From: Pseudomonas sp. GM48
GTDB lineage: Bacteria > Pseudomonadota > Gammaproteobacteria > Pseudomonadales > Pseudomonadaceae
DNA: 64,000 bases
Assembly: GCF_000282335.1 (NCBI RefSeq)
Contig: NZ_AKJM01000105.1
Location: 1-64,000, forward strand
Direction: 5' to 3'
A program made the position numbers and the translations under genes. The notes below the pieces were generated by a model. It was not told the origin of the DNA and did no database searches. It saw only the letters and a program-made list of their open reading frames with translations. Positions 1 to 8,314 of this stretch are shown here, piece after piece. Every line of letters starts with the position of its first letter. Positions within the stretch are counted from its first letter, which is position 1.

Positions 1-188
1 TCCACGTCGGCGGCGAGCCTGGAGATGACCGCGGCGTCCATGTCGGCGGCGAGCCTGGTGACGACCACGGCGTCCACGTCGGCGGCGAGCCTGGTGACGA
101 CCACGGCGTCCACGTCGGCGGCGAGCCTGATGACGACAATGGCAACCATGCTGGTGGTGAACCCGGCGACGACAATAGCCGGATCTGA
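1..188 (+). CDS. C-terminal end of an acidic repeat protein (partial)
   Basis: The frame beginning at base 3 is open from the window edge to a TGA at 186-188. It encodes about four tandem copies of a 12-residue unit of the type HVGGEPGDDRGV, then a degenerate tail ending NSRI. The matching 36-bp DNA repeats are nearly identical in the first three units. The peptide is rich in Gly, Asp, Glu and His. The N-terminus lies outside the window, so no function can be given. A long hairpin follows the stop codon. The repeat is likely to vary in copy number between strains (inference). Confidence 0.6.
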   Translation, partial: HVGGEPGDDRGVHVGGEPGDDHGVHVGGEPGDDHGVHVGGEPDDDNGNHAGGEPGDDNSRI

Positions 189-202
189 CGCGGCTTGATG
201 AG

Positions 203-237
203 CTCATACAAAACCTTTGGGGCCGGTTTTGTATGAG
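203..237. terminator. 13-bp perfect inverted repeat after the repeat protein
   Basis: Arms 203-215 and 225-237 (CTCATACAAAACC and its complement) are perfectly paired around a 9-base loop. The hairpin sits 15 bases after the stop codon of the upstream gene. No clear T-run follows, so it may end transcription only weakly or act as an mRNA 3' stabiliser. Confidence 0.45.
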
Positions 238-320
238 ACACGGCAAAAAATATGCGCTTGCATTCATGGGATTTTTTCCCACGTGACTATACTAGGGTTA
301 ACTGTCCAGGAATGCGCTGA

Positions 321-1163
321 ATGCAATCATCTACCTTGCCTGCCTCCCTCCTTAAAGCCCTGCGGCATGTCATGCGGCCGCTGGTACGCCTGATGCTGCG
401 CAAGGGCGTCACCTATCTGGTATTCGCCGACCTGCTCAAGGAGGTTTTCGTCGATGTGGCGGACCGTGAGTTCCGTCTGAATGACAAAGCACCGACCGAC
501 AGCCGCATCAGCCTGCTCACTGGCGTGCATCGCAAGGATGTAAGGCGCTTGCGCAACACCAGCGACCCTGCTGCTTCCACGCTTCCGGAAAACATCACCT
601 TCGGAGCGCAACTGATCAACGCCTGGACCAACGCACCCTTTTGCAACAACGCCGGCCAGCCACTGCCACTGCCTCGATTGGCCAGTGCCGGCGGCGAGTG
701 CTCCTTTGACGCCTTGGTGGCGAAGGTCAGTACGGATATCAGGGCACGCGTGGTGTTGGACGAGTGGCTGCGCCTGGGCATCGTCCGCCTTGACGAACAA
801 GAGCGCGTGCATCTCGAAGTCCAGGCCTTCGTGCCGCAAAAGGGCTTCGATGAGAAAACTGCTTACCTGGGGCACAACCTGCACGATCATGCCTGCGCTG
901 CGGTACACAATCTGTGCAGCGATGGACCGGCCTTTTTTGAACGCAGTGTTCACTATGACGCGCTCGCCCCGATGAGCGTCGATGCGTTGCGCGAGGCCGT
1001 AGCCAGCGAGGGGATGCAGGCTCTATTGAGTTTCAACCGACTCGCCGGCGAACTGGAATTTCGGGACTTGCCCAGTCTTGAACCACGCCAGCGCATCACG
1101 GTCGGCTTGTACTTCTATACTGAAGCTTCCGATTCCAATTCGCCGACGGCCCCCAAGCCATGA
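321..1163 (+). CDS. DUF6502 family protein
   Basis: A 280-residue soluble protein that I recognise as the DUF6502 type. The N-terminal half (about 10-90) is helical and basic, with a segment around VHRKDVRRLR that looks like a helix-turn-helix recognition helix. That suggests, but does not prove, a DNA-binding role. There is no signal peptide or membrane segment. A TATACT -10-like element lies at 288-293, but no convincing -35 is seen. The stop overlaps the next start by four bases (ATGA at 1160-1163), so it is translationally coupled to the DUF5666 gene. The biochemical role is unknown. Confidence 0.75.
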   Translation: MQSSTLPASLLKALRHVMRPLVRLMLRKGVTYLVFADLLKEVFVDVADREFRLNDKAPTDSRISLLTGVHRKDVRRLRNTSDPAASTLPENITFGAQLINAWTNAPFCNNAGQPLPLPRLASAGGECSFDALVAKVSTDIRARVVLDEWLRLGIVRLDEQERVHLEVQAFVPQKGFDEKTAYLGHNLHDHACAAVHNLCSDGPAFFERSVHYDALAPMSVDALREAVASEGMQALLSFNRLAGELEFRDLPSLEPRQRITVGLYFYTEASDSNSPTAPKP

Positions 1164-2749
1164 CCGTCAATTCGAGCCTGATTCGTGCAATCGCCCTCGC
1201 TCTGGGCCTCGCGCTTCCCATTGTGCTGCAAGCCGCCCCGGCCTGTGTCAGCCAGAATGACGCGGGCATAAGTGACGTGCCGGTCATCCAGGCTCCGGGT
1301 GGCACCGGCGGCACGGGCGCGGCACCTGGTGGCATGGGTGGCACCGGTATCAGCACCGACAACGGCGGAATCGGCGGTACCGGCGCACCGCTCAAAAAAC
1401 GTAGCGGCGGTAGTGGCGGTATCGGCGGCACTGGTGCCGTTGCAGGCGGAGTGGGTGGTACAGGCATCAGCAATGACAACGGCGGGATCGGTGGCACCGG
1501 CATTGTCGGCACTATCACCGAGTTCGCCTCGATATGCGTCAATGGCGTGGAAGTGCACTTCAGCAATAACGTTCCGGTCAGCGAGAACGGCATTGCTAGC
1601 ACCAGTACCCAGCTGGCGGTAGGCCAGGTGGTTGCTGTGGAGGCGTTCAAATCCAAGCGGGGTCTGGAGGCCGGGCGTATTTCTATCCTGCATGTTTACG
1701 AAGGCCCTTTGACAGCCCTGCCTAGAGACGCCATGCCCATGCGTGTCATGGGGCAACCGGTACGCCTGGCCATCGGTGCTCAGGTCGCTACCGGTTTGCA
1801 CCTGGGTGATCCCGTACGGGTCAGCGGGCTGCGCGATGCTCGTGGTGAAGTGTTGGCCAGCCGCATCGACCGGGCGCCCGGCCTCAAGGAGGCCAGTGCC
1901 ATCGGTCCGGTGGATCGCAGCGGCTATCTCCAGGGGCTCAAGCTCAGCAATCACCCAGGGCCGGCCCAGGAAATGCTGGTGCGCGGTCAGTGGTCCGGCC
2001 GCGAGTTGGACGTGACCCAAAGCCGCCTCGACCCGAGCCTGCCCTTCATTGGCCGGGTACACAATGCGGTGATCGAGGGCCTGGTACAGAGCCGGCACGA
2101 CCGCCATTTGGTGGTGGGCGGCTTTAATGTGACGTTGGCGCACGACACCGTGTTTGTCGGTGTGCAGCCATCGGAGCTGGCACTGGATCGACGTCTGCGG
2201 GTCAGTGGCGTGTTCAGCGGCGCACGGGACGTGCAGGCAACGCGTATCGAGTTGCCCCGCGAGCGTTCCGATGCGCCAGCCAGCAACCAGCATGGACGAC
2301 TCCGAACCAGCGAGCAAAACACGGACGACTCAAGTGGCTCGAGCAACTCGAGCGGCTCGAATAGCTCCGGCAACTCCGGCAACTCCGGCAACTCCGGCAA
2401 CTCTGGCAGTTCGGGGAACTCGGGCAGTGACAGGAGCGGCCGCTCCGAGAGCGACGGCAGTGTCATCGACGATACTCGCCAAGGGGGCAGTGACAGTCAT
2501 AGCGGTGGCGGCAAGCAGGAACGCGTGGACAAGTCCGGCAAGTCAGAACGTGTCGAGAGGGTTGAGCAACCCGACAAAGTCGAGAAAGTGGAGAGGGCAG
2601 AGAAAGTCGAACGTCTGGAGAAAGTCGAGAAAGTTGAACGACCAGAAAAAGTCGAGAAAGTAGAAAAAGTCGAGAAGGTAGAGAAAGTTGAAAAGGGCGA
2701 GAGGGTCGAGCAGGTTGAAAAAGTCGATCACTCTGGCAGGTCGGGTTAA
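1160..2749 (+). CDS. Secreted DUF5666-type protein with Gly-rich head and Lys-Val-Glu repeat tail
   Basis: 529 residues starting with a signal peptide (hydrophobic 9-26, cleavage near AAPA). Residues 47-114 are GGTG-type glycine-rich repeats. About 115-370 holds beta-rich repeats typical of DUF5666. About 393-436 is a Ser/Gly/Asn linker, and 452-529 is a highly charged run of KVEKVE-type units. The protein is probably exported to the periplasm or cell surface, with the tail as a flexible or coiled segment. It overlaps DUF6502 by four bases and precedes a beta-barrel-like gene, so the three may form one envelope-related unit (inference). Copy number in the KVE tail is probably variable. Confidence 0.7.
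   Translation: MTVNSSLIRAIALALGLALPIVLQAAPACVSQNDAGISDVPVIQAPGGTGGTGAAPGGMGGTGISTDNGGIGGTGAPLKKRSGGSGGIGGTGAVAGGVGGTGISNDNGGIGGTGIVGTITEFASICVNGVEVHFSNNVPVSENGIASTSTQLAVGQVVAVEAFKSKRGLEAGRISILHVYEGPLTALPRDAMPMRVMGQPVRLAIGAQVATGLHLGDPVRVSGLRDARGEVLASRIDRAPGLKEASAIGPVDRSGYLQGLKLSNHPGPAQEMLVRGQWSGRELDVTQSRLDPSLPFIGRVHNAVIEGLVQSRHDRHLVVGGFNVTLAHDTVFVGVQPSELALDRRLRVSGVFSGARDVQATRIELPRERSDAPASNQHGRLRTSEQNTDDSSGSSNSSGSNSSGNSGNSGNSGNSGSSGNSGSDRSGRSESDGSVIDDTRQGGSDSHSGGGKQERVDKSGKSERVERVEQPDKVEKVERAEKVERLEKVEKVERPEKVEKVEKVEKVEKVEKGERVEQVEKVDHSGRSG
2566..2729 (+). repeat. In-frame 6-12 bp tandem repeat coding KVEKVE
   Basis: The DNA consists of GTCGAGAAA-like units with synonymous changes, encoding about 25 KVE/RVE-type steps at the C-terminus of the DUF5666 protein. 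Repeats of this kind change length by slippage. Confidence 0.7.
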
Positions 2750-2851
2750 ACAGTGCAGTCATCATGCACTATCGTCATAAGTAACTAGGCTGGATAAGTC
2801 ACGCAACAAAGCATGCGTGTGAACTTCGCTGACGGAACACACGAGGTGATC

Positions 2852-3601
2852 ATGGGCCCCAAGCGCATCCTGCTCGTCTGTTTGTTTGCCAGCCTGGCCT
2901 TGCCAGCCCCGGCCGATACCTTCACGACCTCGATCGGCACCGACTACTCTCGGGGCGACTATGGCACCGGTACGACTTCCGAAACCTGGTACGTTCCGCT
3001 GGTAGGCAAATACGAAACCGGTCCCATGACCTACAAGCTCACAGTGCCCTGGCTGCGCATTACCAATCCTTCGGTCGGTCCCGACGGCGAGCCGTTGCCC
3101 GGTGGTTGCGGCAAAGTGGAAAGCGGTTTGGGCGATACTGTCGCCGGTGCCGACTATGCCGTGCTTGACGGCAGCGTTGACGGGTTGTTCGTGGACCTGA
3201 TTGGCAAGGTCAAGTTGCCCACCGCCGACGAAGACAAGTGCCTGGGCACCGGAAAAACCGACTATTCCGCCCAGGTCGATGTCGCCAAAGCCTTGGGCTC
3301 TGTGACCGGGTTCGCTACCCTGGGCTGGAAAAAGTTCGGCGACCCGTCAGGCTCCGATTTCAACAACCCGATATTCGCCGGTCTGGGCTTCGCCATACCC
3401 GTGTTCGCGCGCACCACGGCGGGCGCGTCCTACGACTGGCGGCAGAAGGTCGTTTCTACAGGCGACCAGATCAAGGAGCTCACTCTCTTTCTCACGCACA
3501 AGCTCAACCAGAACTGGAAGTTTCAGTTGTATGCCGTCAAGGGGTTTTCCGACGCCAGTCCGGATGGCGAGGCTGGACTGTTGTTCAGTCACACCTACTG
3601 A
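2852..3601 (+). CDS. Putative outer-membrane beta-barrel protein
   Basis: I chose the ATG at 2852 (249 residues) because it follows a GAGGTG ribosome site and begins a clear signal peptide (MGPKRILLVCLFASLALPAPA). An earlier in-frame ATG at 2813 would put a polar stretch before the signal. The mature protein is rich in alternating polar/hydrophobic strands and Gly/Tyr/Trp, ends in an aromatic residue (HTY), and has two cysteines in loop-like segments. These fit a small outer-membrane barrel of the transporter-like type. It lies about 100 bp after the DUF5666 gene on the same strand. The substrate is unknown. Confidence 0.65.
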   Translation: MGPKRILLVCLFASLALPAPADTFTTSIGTDYSRGDYGTGTTSETWYVPLVGKYETGPMTYKLTVPWLRITNPSVGPDGEPLPGGCGKVESGLGDTVAGADYAVLDGSVDGLFVDLIGKVKLPTADEDKCLGTGKTDYSAQVDVAKALGSVTGFATLGWKKFGDPSGSDFNNPIFAGLGFAIPVFARTTAGASYDWRQKVVSTGDQIKELTLFLTHKLNQNWKFQLYAVKGFSDASPDGEAGLLFSHTY

Positions 3602-3623
3602 AACGTATTGGGTACGGTGGTGG

Positions 3624-3643
3624 CCCCTACATTGGGGTTTTTT
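3624..3643 (+). terminator. Likely intrinsic terminator
   Basis: A short CCCC-TACATT-GGGG stem followed directly by six T residues, 22 bases after the barrel gene stop. The stem is short but the placement is right. Confidence 0.5.
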
Positions 3644-3781
3644 ACATAAAATCGGTCGGAGTGACGGGGGCGAGAGCCGATTGAGAGACTGCTTTTGTAC
3701 TGAGTAGAATGCCTTTTCCAGGGTGAAAACTTGATTGAATTGAGCTCAAGACCCGATGCTCATCATCCCTCGACATATCTT

Positions 3782-4099
3782 CTATAGCGTGGCAAAGATC
3801 AACATCAGGTTTATGTCCAACATAAACTCGGTTGTCGACGCCAGACTCCCTGCCTGCAAGATAATCACAATTATTACTGGCGTTGGAGTTGATGCCAAAA
3901 CCGCTAGCAAAGGGTCATCCGGAGGCACGCCCTCTGCGATGCCTAAAGCACGGATCGTCACCAGGGCGGCCAATGCTCCCGCGGCAAGCGCCGTCATAAT
4001 CACTACTGTCGCTGCCAATGTAACCATAAACAGTGCCACCGCTGCTTCGACCACGTTGAATACCTCCAATACCGGCTCTGCTATCACGGTGTATTGCAA
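3782..4099 (-). CDS. Possible small hydrophobic membrane protein
   Basis: A 105-residue open frame on the minus strand with strongly hydrophobic segments (about 15-48, 70-85 and 92-105). It would start with TTG at 4099, and I see no good ribosome site. The opposite strand also has an open frame (3756-4103), rich in Ser/Thr/Ala, which is the usual mirror of a hydrophobic coding frame. I favour the minus strand only because its hydrophobic pattern is coherent. It may not be a gene. Function unknown. Confidence 0.25.
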   Translation of the reverse strand: MQYTVIAEPVLEVFNVVEAAVALFMVTLAATVVIMTALAAGALAALVTIRALGIAEGVPPDDPLLAVLASTPTPVIIVIILQAGSLASTTEFMLDINLMLIFATL

Positions 4100-4103
4100 G
4101 TAG

Positions 4104-4860
4104 GGCTAAAGCAAGGCGTGGGCCAACAGCCAGCACGTTTGGGAGGAAGGATGAAAAACCTCCAGACTACCTGGGCGGGCCACGTAGCCATGACTTTGTG
4201 CTGATCGCGATTACGGCTGGCCGCCCTCGAAACGTCGAAACGAAACAGCTGCAATTGCGTTTGGTTGCCGTTGGTGTCGACGATCAAAACCAAAACTGAG
4301 ATTGAGGGTTTTTTAATATAAATAGTATGATTGTTTTAGTTGGGCTGATTCCAAATGAGAGTCGCTATCTATTGTGTGTGTTGCGGGCTGGATAACGATT
4401 GGTGGATCCAATGACGACAACTAATGGATCCAATAATAAATACTGAAGTTTATCTAATGAAGCAACCCGGTTGTCATGGGCGTTAGCGGCGGAGTTGGCT
4501 CGTTAGTGTCGCTTCAGGCGTTCTCGCTCTATCCGCCGTTTGTCGGGCGCGTGCTCAAAAAATGAACATTTTCGCTACTTTGGCCTCTGATCCTTCAGCA
4601 TGTCATCGATGACCTGTCCCAGTAGTCGCAGAAAAGAAGATGGAATTGAACTTCATGCGCATTTAATGCAAGTGATTTTTTACCTGAGACCCGGGAGGCA
4701 ACAAACAAACCGATCATTGATTTGCCAGGCAAATCAATCGGGTTAATAGTGCCAAGTCTATGATTTGGCTTATCTTGTATAAGTAGGGTTGGACAGGTTT
4801 TTTGATAGATAAACAACCTGTTAGTAGTCGGCCTGTACTGTCAAATAAGGTGGAGAATAT
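4104..4860. other. Gene-poor AT-rich intergenic region
   Basis: No convincing coding frame on either strand. The segment 4290-4470 is clearly more AT-rich than the flanks and contains two close copies of a GGATCCAAT-like string (near 4404 and 4427). It contains the promoter region of the membrane protein at 4864, but I cannot place the promoter. Confidence 0.4.
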
Positions 4861-4863
4861 ACC

Positions 4864-5508
4864 GTGGCAATAAATATAATTATGAGCCTGCTCGAAAATA
4901 AAGAAGTAATGGAATTTGTGCGCTTGGGCGTTATTTACGCGCATTTGGTGGCGTGCTGTGTAGCCATTGGTTTGGTGTTGACCAGTGATGTCGCGATGGT
5001 TAGAGACCTGTTAAAGCGAAAAGTGTTAACTGAGCATGATAATGCTCATATGGAAAGTCTTCAAAAATCAGTCGTCGTTGCACTGATAGCTCTGTGGATA
5101 ACGGGTATCGCAGTCATAGGTATTGACTACATGGAGAAAGGTGTCGATTACTTTATGAATCCCAAGCTCCAGGCCAAAGTGATTATTGTCGCGCTACTGA
5201 GTTACAACGGCGTTCTGTTGCATCGCCTGGTACTGCCAGCACTACAGAAGGCAGGCTCCTTGCTCGATCTCGGATTCAGCGCGCGGATGCTGGCGTTGGC
5301 CTGCGGTTCGCTGTCGGCAGTGTCCTGGATGTATGCCGCCATGTTGGGTGTAGGGCGCCCTCTGGCCTGGAAATACTCCCTTTCAGAACTGTTGATGGCC
5401 TATCCGGTACTGATTGTGCTCGGTTTCCTGGCGATGCTGGCGTTGACTCAGCGAGCGAAGCAACAGAGCAACTCTGGTGCGCCTCAGCGGACACTCGCAA
5501 GCGCCTAA
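4864..5508 (+). CDS. Polytopic inner-membrane protein, unknown function
   Basis: 214 residues with about five hydrophobic helices (roughly 19-43, 68-87, 103-121, 141-160 and 177-196). The GTG at 4864 is preferred because an AAGGTGGAG ribosome site lies about 9 bases upstream. An ATG at 4882 is the alternative. No catalytic or transport motif is recognised, and the C-terminal tail is polar. It stands alone, with a terminator behind it. It could belong to the broad CopD/DUF-type membrane families, but that is a guess. Confidence 0.6.
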   Translation: MAINIIMSLLENKEVMEFVRLGVIYAHLVACCVAIGLVLTSDVAMVRDLLKRKVLTEHDNAHMESLQKSVVVALIALWITGIAVIGIDYMEKGVDYFMNPKLQAKVIIVALLSYNGVLLHRLVLPALQKAGSLLDLGFSARMLALACGSLSAVSWMYAAMLGVGRPLAWKYSLSELLMAYPVLIVLGFLAMLALTQRAKQQSNSGAPQRTLASA

Positions 5509-5554
5509 GTCAGTTCTGCGTGTAAACCTGCGGGCTCGTCCAGAGTCCGCCAGG

Positions 5555-5614
5555 AGGCGACCTATTTGTGCCGGTGACAACACATGCCTGCACAGGGAGG
5601 TCGCCTTTGTTTTT
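5555..5614 (+). terminator. Probable terminator after the membrane protein
   Basis: Arms 5555-5563 (AGGCGACCT) and 5598-5606 (AGGTCGCCT) pair perfectly, followed by TTGTTTTT. The loop is long (34 bases) and may fold further. Confidence 0.5.
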
Positions 5615-6015
5615 AAGGCGTAATTTTCGGGAGGCGCCTCACAGAAGCACCTCCAATCGAGGAGGCGGTGGTGGCGTACATGATGCGTGCCGCGGAGAAT
5701 CCCCGAGTCCAGGGTTCGGAGTGCGGCGTACTGTTTCAAATCCGCCTAAGCTTGATTCGAGCTTCGAATTGGGTTGAACACACAGATGCACAGGGGATTG
5801 CCCCCCCATGGAGTAATGAAACCAGGCGGCAGAATTTTTTTTGAAATCAAGGGGTTGCCAGTCTCAAGAAATGAGTACATAATTCACGCCATCGAAAGCA
5901 CTGACAGCCTAAAAAGCTCAATGTTTTCAAGGAGATAGAGGGCGAGCAAGATCTCGTTTCTCACTTCAAGTTTGTACACATCTGGTGTTGACGCTACAAG
6001 ACACCCGATGTTTGA
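5615..6015. other. Intergenic region before tRNA-Cys
   Basis: No supported gene. I looked for a tRNA-Gly, which often precedes tRNA-Cys in pseudomonads, and did not find one. The segment 5820-5960 is AT-rich with several A and T runs. A TTGACG at 5988-5993 would place a transcript start inside the tRNA, so I do not call it a promoter. Confidence 0.4.
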
Positions 6016-6089
6016 GGCCGAGTAGCAAAATGGTTATGCAGCGGATTGCAAATCCGCCTACGCCGGTTCGATTCCGACCTCGGCCTCCA
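6016..6089 (+). tRNA. tRNA-Cys (GCA)
   Basis: A complete 74-base cloverleaf. Acceptor GGCCGAG pairs with CTCGGCC, the anticodon loop is ATTGCAAA with anticodon GCA, the T-arm contains GGTTCGATTCC, and CCA is encoded at 6087-6089. Its 3' part (6043-6078) is repeated exactly at 9327-9362, which marks it as an integration target. Confidence 0.95.
6043..6078 (+). repeat. 36-bp direct repeat, left copy (att-like)
   Basis: Identical to 9327-9362. It covers the anticodon stem through the T-arm of tRNA-Cys, the usual crossover region of tRNA-targeting integrases. The two copies bracket a 3.2-kb low-GC segment. Confidence 0.8.
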
Positions 6090-6094
6090 CTATT

Positions 6095-6128
6095 AAAAGC
6101 CCTGCAGGTTTACGCTTGCAGGGCTTTT
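6095..6128 (+). terminator. Terminator after tRNA-Cys
   Basis: AAAAGCCCTGCA pairs with TGCAGGGCTTTT around a 10-base loop, ending in a T-rich run. A strong intrinsic terminator shape, five bases after the tRNA. Confidence 0.85.
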
Positions 6129-6246
6129 CTCGTTTTCGGCCGGAGGATCTCTCATGAGCACGATGACTCTTCCCGGTATCGACAACCTGCATGGGCGGAA
6201 TGCCAAACGCCATCAGGTATGGCGTAAGAAAGCCAGCCGCAGTCAG

Positions 6247-6474
6247 TCATCGAGGGCCGAGCGTTGTTGGGGCAGCGTTCACATCGCGCCGGAATACATT
6301 AGCGCAAGCCAGCTTTACCGAAAACAGCCCGTGAGGTTGCAGAGGCTCGAAGCTACCCGGCAGGTGTGCCCATGAGTCGAGCAGATCAACACGCATTGGC
6401 GTGTTCCTCTCGCTCTTGGCAACAGGTTTCGCCGGCACCTCTACCTTAAATTTGGCTCCGGCGAACTCTTCCAT
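6247..6474 (-). CDS. Possible small protein, unrecognised
   Basis: A 75-residue frame beginning MEEFAGAKFKVEV, preceded by AAAGGTGAG, a good ribosome site just before the ATG at 6474. The composition is ordinary and no domain is recognised. It lies downstream of the oxygenase gene on the same strand, inside the putative island. It could be chance, because this segment also has open frames on the other strand. Confidence 0.35.
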   Translation of the reverse strand: MEEFAGAKFKVEVPAKPVAKSERNTPMRVDLLDSWAHLPGSFEPLQPHGLFSVKLACANVFRRDVNAAPTTLGPR

Positions 6475-6617
6475 ACTCACCTTTGAACTAGTCCCTCGAT
6501 TCTGAGGGGGCGAGGAGTTCAAAAAACTATTTCATAGATGCGACTGAGCATGGGTGCACATCCAGCTTGGCAAGATAACGCTTGAAAAGTACGAACTCGA
6601 TCGTCTGGCGATATGGT

Positions 6618-7421
6618 TTAGTTTTTCTTCTTGATTAGTTTATTGATGTAGTACTTGAGGCTTAAACGATCTTTTGGTCTAGGTTTGTAGTGGGTTTTGT
6701 TCCTTTGTGTGGGATCGATCGCCATGGTTCCGGCGGTGTAGTAATAGAGCGCGATAGACCTGCGTGTGATGTGCTCTGGCGTCGTTAATGGTTCGGGGTG
6801 TCCATGATTGCTGTCTTTGTCGGTGTTGAAAATGACACAGCGGTTGTAAATGGGCAGGACTTTTTTAAGGCAAGTCTTCATGTCGACATCCCAAAGCTCC
6901 AGGTTGCCGCCGTATTCCTCTTGCCAGTCTTCATTCAAATAAATTATGACGTTCAGTCTGCGCTCAATCTTAAGCTTTTTGTTGAGCCTGAAGTCTGAGT
7001 GCACCCCCAGGAAGCCACCATTTTTCGTCTCATGCAACCCGCCGCCGGTAAAGTAGGGGTCGGGTATCAAACCTTCGATGCCTGTAAGCTTCTCGAGAAA
7101 TTGCAACATGGGGGCTGAGTTAAAGGCGTTGAAGATACTCTTCAAAAAGGGAGTGCATTCGTTGGGGCTGATTTGACGTTTGCGTTGACCTTTGTAGCCG
7201 CGTTCGTAGAGCATTTCGTTGTTGGTTGGCTCGACTGGGAAGTGCGAGCAGATACTCGAAATCAGGTCTTCGTGCAGGAAGTTATCGATGACTATGTGTG
7301 GAAAAGGCGTAGCTTGAACATAGCGACTGGCCAATGAGTGACCATAGGCACTGGCGGCGTTCTGGTCGAAATCAAGCTCCGGGGAGAGAGTGATAGGTAA
7401 GGCTTGAGTGATGGGTGTCAT
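6618..7421 (-). CDS. 2-oxoglutarate/Fe(II)-dependent oxygenase
   Basis: 267 residues with the jelly-roll oxygenase signature. The iron ligands appear as His141-x-Asp143 (GVHSDF) and His206 in SNHGHPEP. Arg221 (TRRSIALYYYT) is the likely 2-oxoglutarate anchor. The family resembles prolyl-4-hydroxylase-like proteins found in polysaccharide and phage modification loci. The ATG at 7421 follows TTGGAG. It lies 83 bp downstream of a glycosyltransferase on the same strand, so it may hydroxylate a glycan or a glycosylated protein (inference). Base composition is lower in GC than the housekeeping genes, which fits transfer. Confidence 0.85.
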   Translation of the reverse strand: MTPITQALPITLSPELDFDQNAASAYGHSLASRYVQATPFPHIVIDNFLHEDLISSICSHFPVEPTNNEMLYERGYKGQRKRQISPNECTPFLKSIFNAFNSAPMLQFLEKLTGIEGLIPDPYFTGGGLHETKNGGFLGVHSDFRLNKKLKIERRLNVIIYLNEDWQEEYGGNLELWDVDMKTCLKKVLPIYNRCVIFNTDKDSNHGHPEPLTTPEHITRRSIALYYYTAGTMAIDPTQRNKTHYKPRPKDRLSLKYYINKLIKKKN

Positions 7422-7504
7422 TATCGCTCCAATAACTTAACTTAAAAACCGAAAGGTGACTTCAAACAGACCAGGGTGCACTACTTGCTGCATGTCTTTG
7501 AAGC

Positions 7505-8314
7505 TTAATTTTTGCTGTCACTTTTGTTCAGGCGCTTAAGGATGTTGTTGTACATTTTGGTTCGTCTATGGGTGGTTTCATAGCCGCCAGCCGCTGCGAC
7601 AGTCCCGGCCTGGATGTGATCTAAATAACTGAAAATTTTACGTGGTGATAACATTTCAACAGAATAGCCAAGCTCGGTCATGCGGTCTTGGAGGGTGTAG
7701 CCTGGAACACGGTCATCCATCGAAAAATGCAGGCTGTGTTGCTTGATGAGTTTGCAGTTCCACAAAGTGCAGAAACTTTTCAAGTAGACTTCTTTGTACG
7801 GTTTTGGTTCTCTGGAACGTAATCCCATGGAGATTTTCAGACGTCTGAAATGGTGTTTGAAGAGTCGTGAGCTAAAGCGCCAAATAGTTCTGGTAGTGCC
7901 GCGATTTAATTGCTCTACACAACCGACCGCTACGATTTTTGGGTTGTTCAGGCATTTATTTAGCATCATCGGAAAAACATTTTTATCGAAAATAAATGTA
8001 TCAGTGTGCATTAGGAATAAATAATCGGTTTCAACTCGCTCCAAAACCATGTCAAGTGCTTTGCCGTGCGCGATATGGCCCGGTTCTGGCTCAGAAACAG
8101 AGCGCTCGATTAAATTGATCCAGTCAAGCGTTCGTAAATACTCGGTGCTTTCATCGGCAGAATAGTTATCGACTACCCATATCGGGGTGCTCTTGGTGTC
8201 CAAATGCTGGTGTAACAGGTCCAGGCATATCTTGGTGATTTCTGGTGTCTTGTAATTTACAATGACTATGCTGAAATTTTTAGGGGGTTCAGCTGAAATA
8301 CCAGTGTTATTCAT
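7505..8314 (-). CDS. Family 2 glycosyltransferase (GT-A fold)
   Basis: 269 residues opening with the GT2 strand SIVIVNYKTPEIT (about 14-26), followed by VVDNYSADES for nucleotide-sugar binding. HTD at 103-105 (LFLMHTDTF) stands where DxD-type metal binding is expected. A single domain without membrane anchors, so it is probably cytosolic and transfers a sugar to a lipid-linked or protein acceptor. It pairs with the oxygenase gene downstream. Acceptor and donor cannot be read from the sequence. Codon use and GC content differ from flanking core genes. Confidence 0.85.
   Translation of the reverse strand: MNNTGISAEPPKNFSIVIVNYKTPEITKICLDLLHQHLDTKSTPIWVVDNYSADESTEYLRTLDWINLIERSVSEPEPGHIAHGKALDMVLERVETDYLFLMHTDTFIFDKNVFPMMLNKCLNNPKIVAVGCVEQLNRGTTRTIWRFSSRLFKHHFRRLKISMGLRSREPKPYKEVYLKSFCTLWNCKLIKQHSLHFSMDDRVPGYTLQDRMTELGYSVEMLSPRKIFSYLDHIQAGTVAAAGGYETTHRRTKMYNNILKRLNKSDSKN

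Noticed and set aside
2463..2765. Minus-strand open frames opposite the KVE repeat
   Set aside because: They arise from the repetitive Lys/Glu/Val codons of the DUF5666 gene and have no ribosome site or independent composition.
3756..4103. Plus-strand 115-residue Ser/Thr/Ala-rich frame
   Set aside because: It mirrors the hydrophobic minus-strand frame. It has no ribosome site and no signal peptide, so I list only the minus frame, at low confidence.
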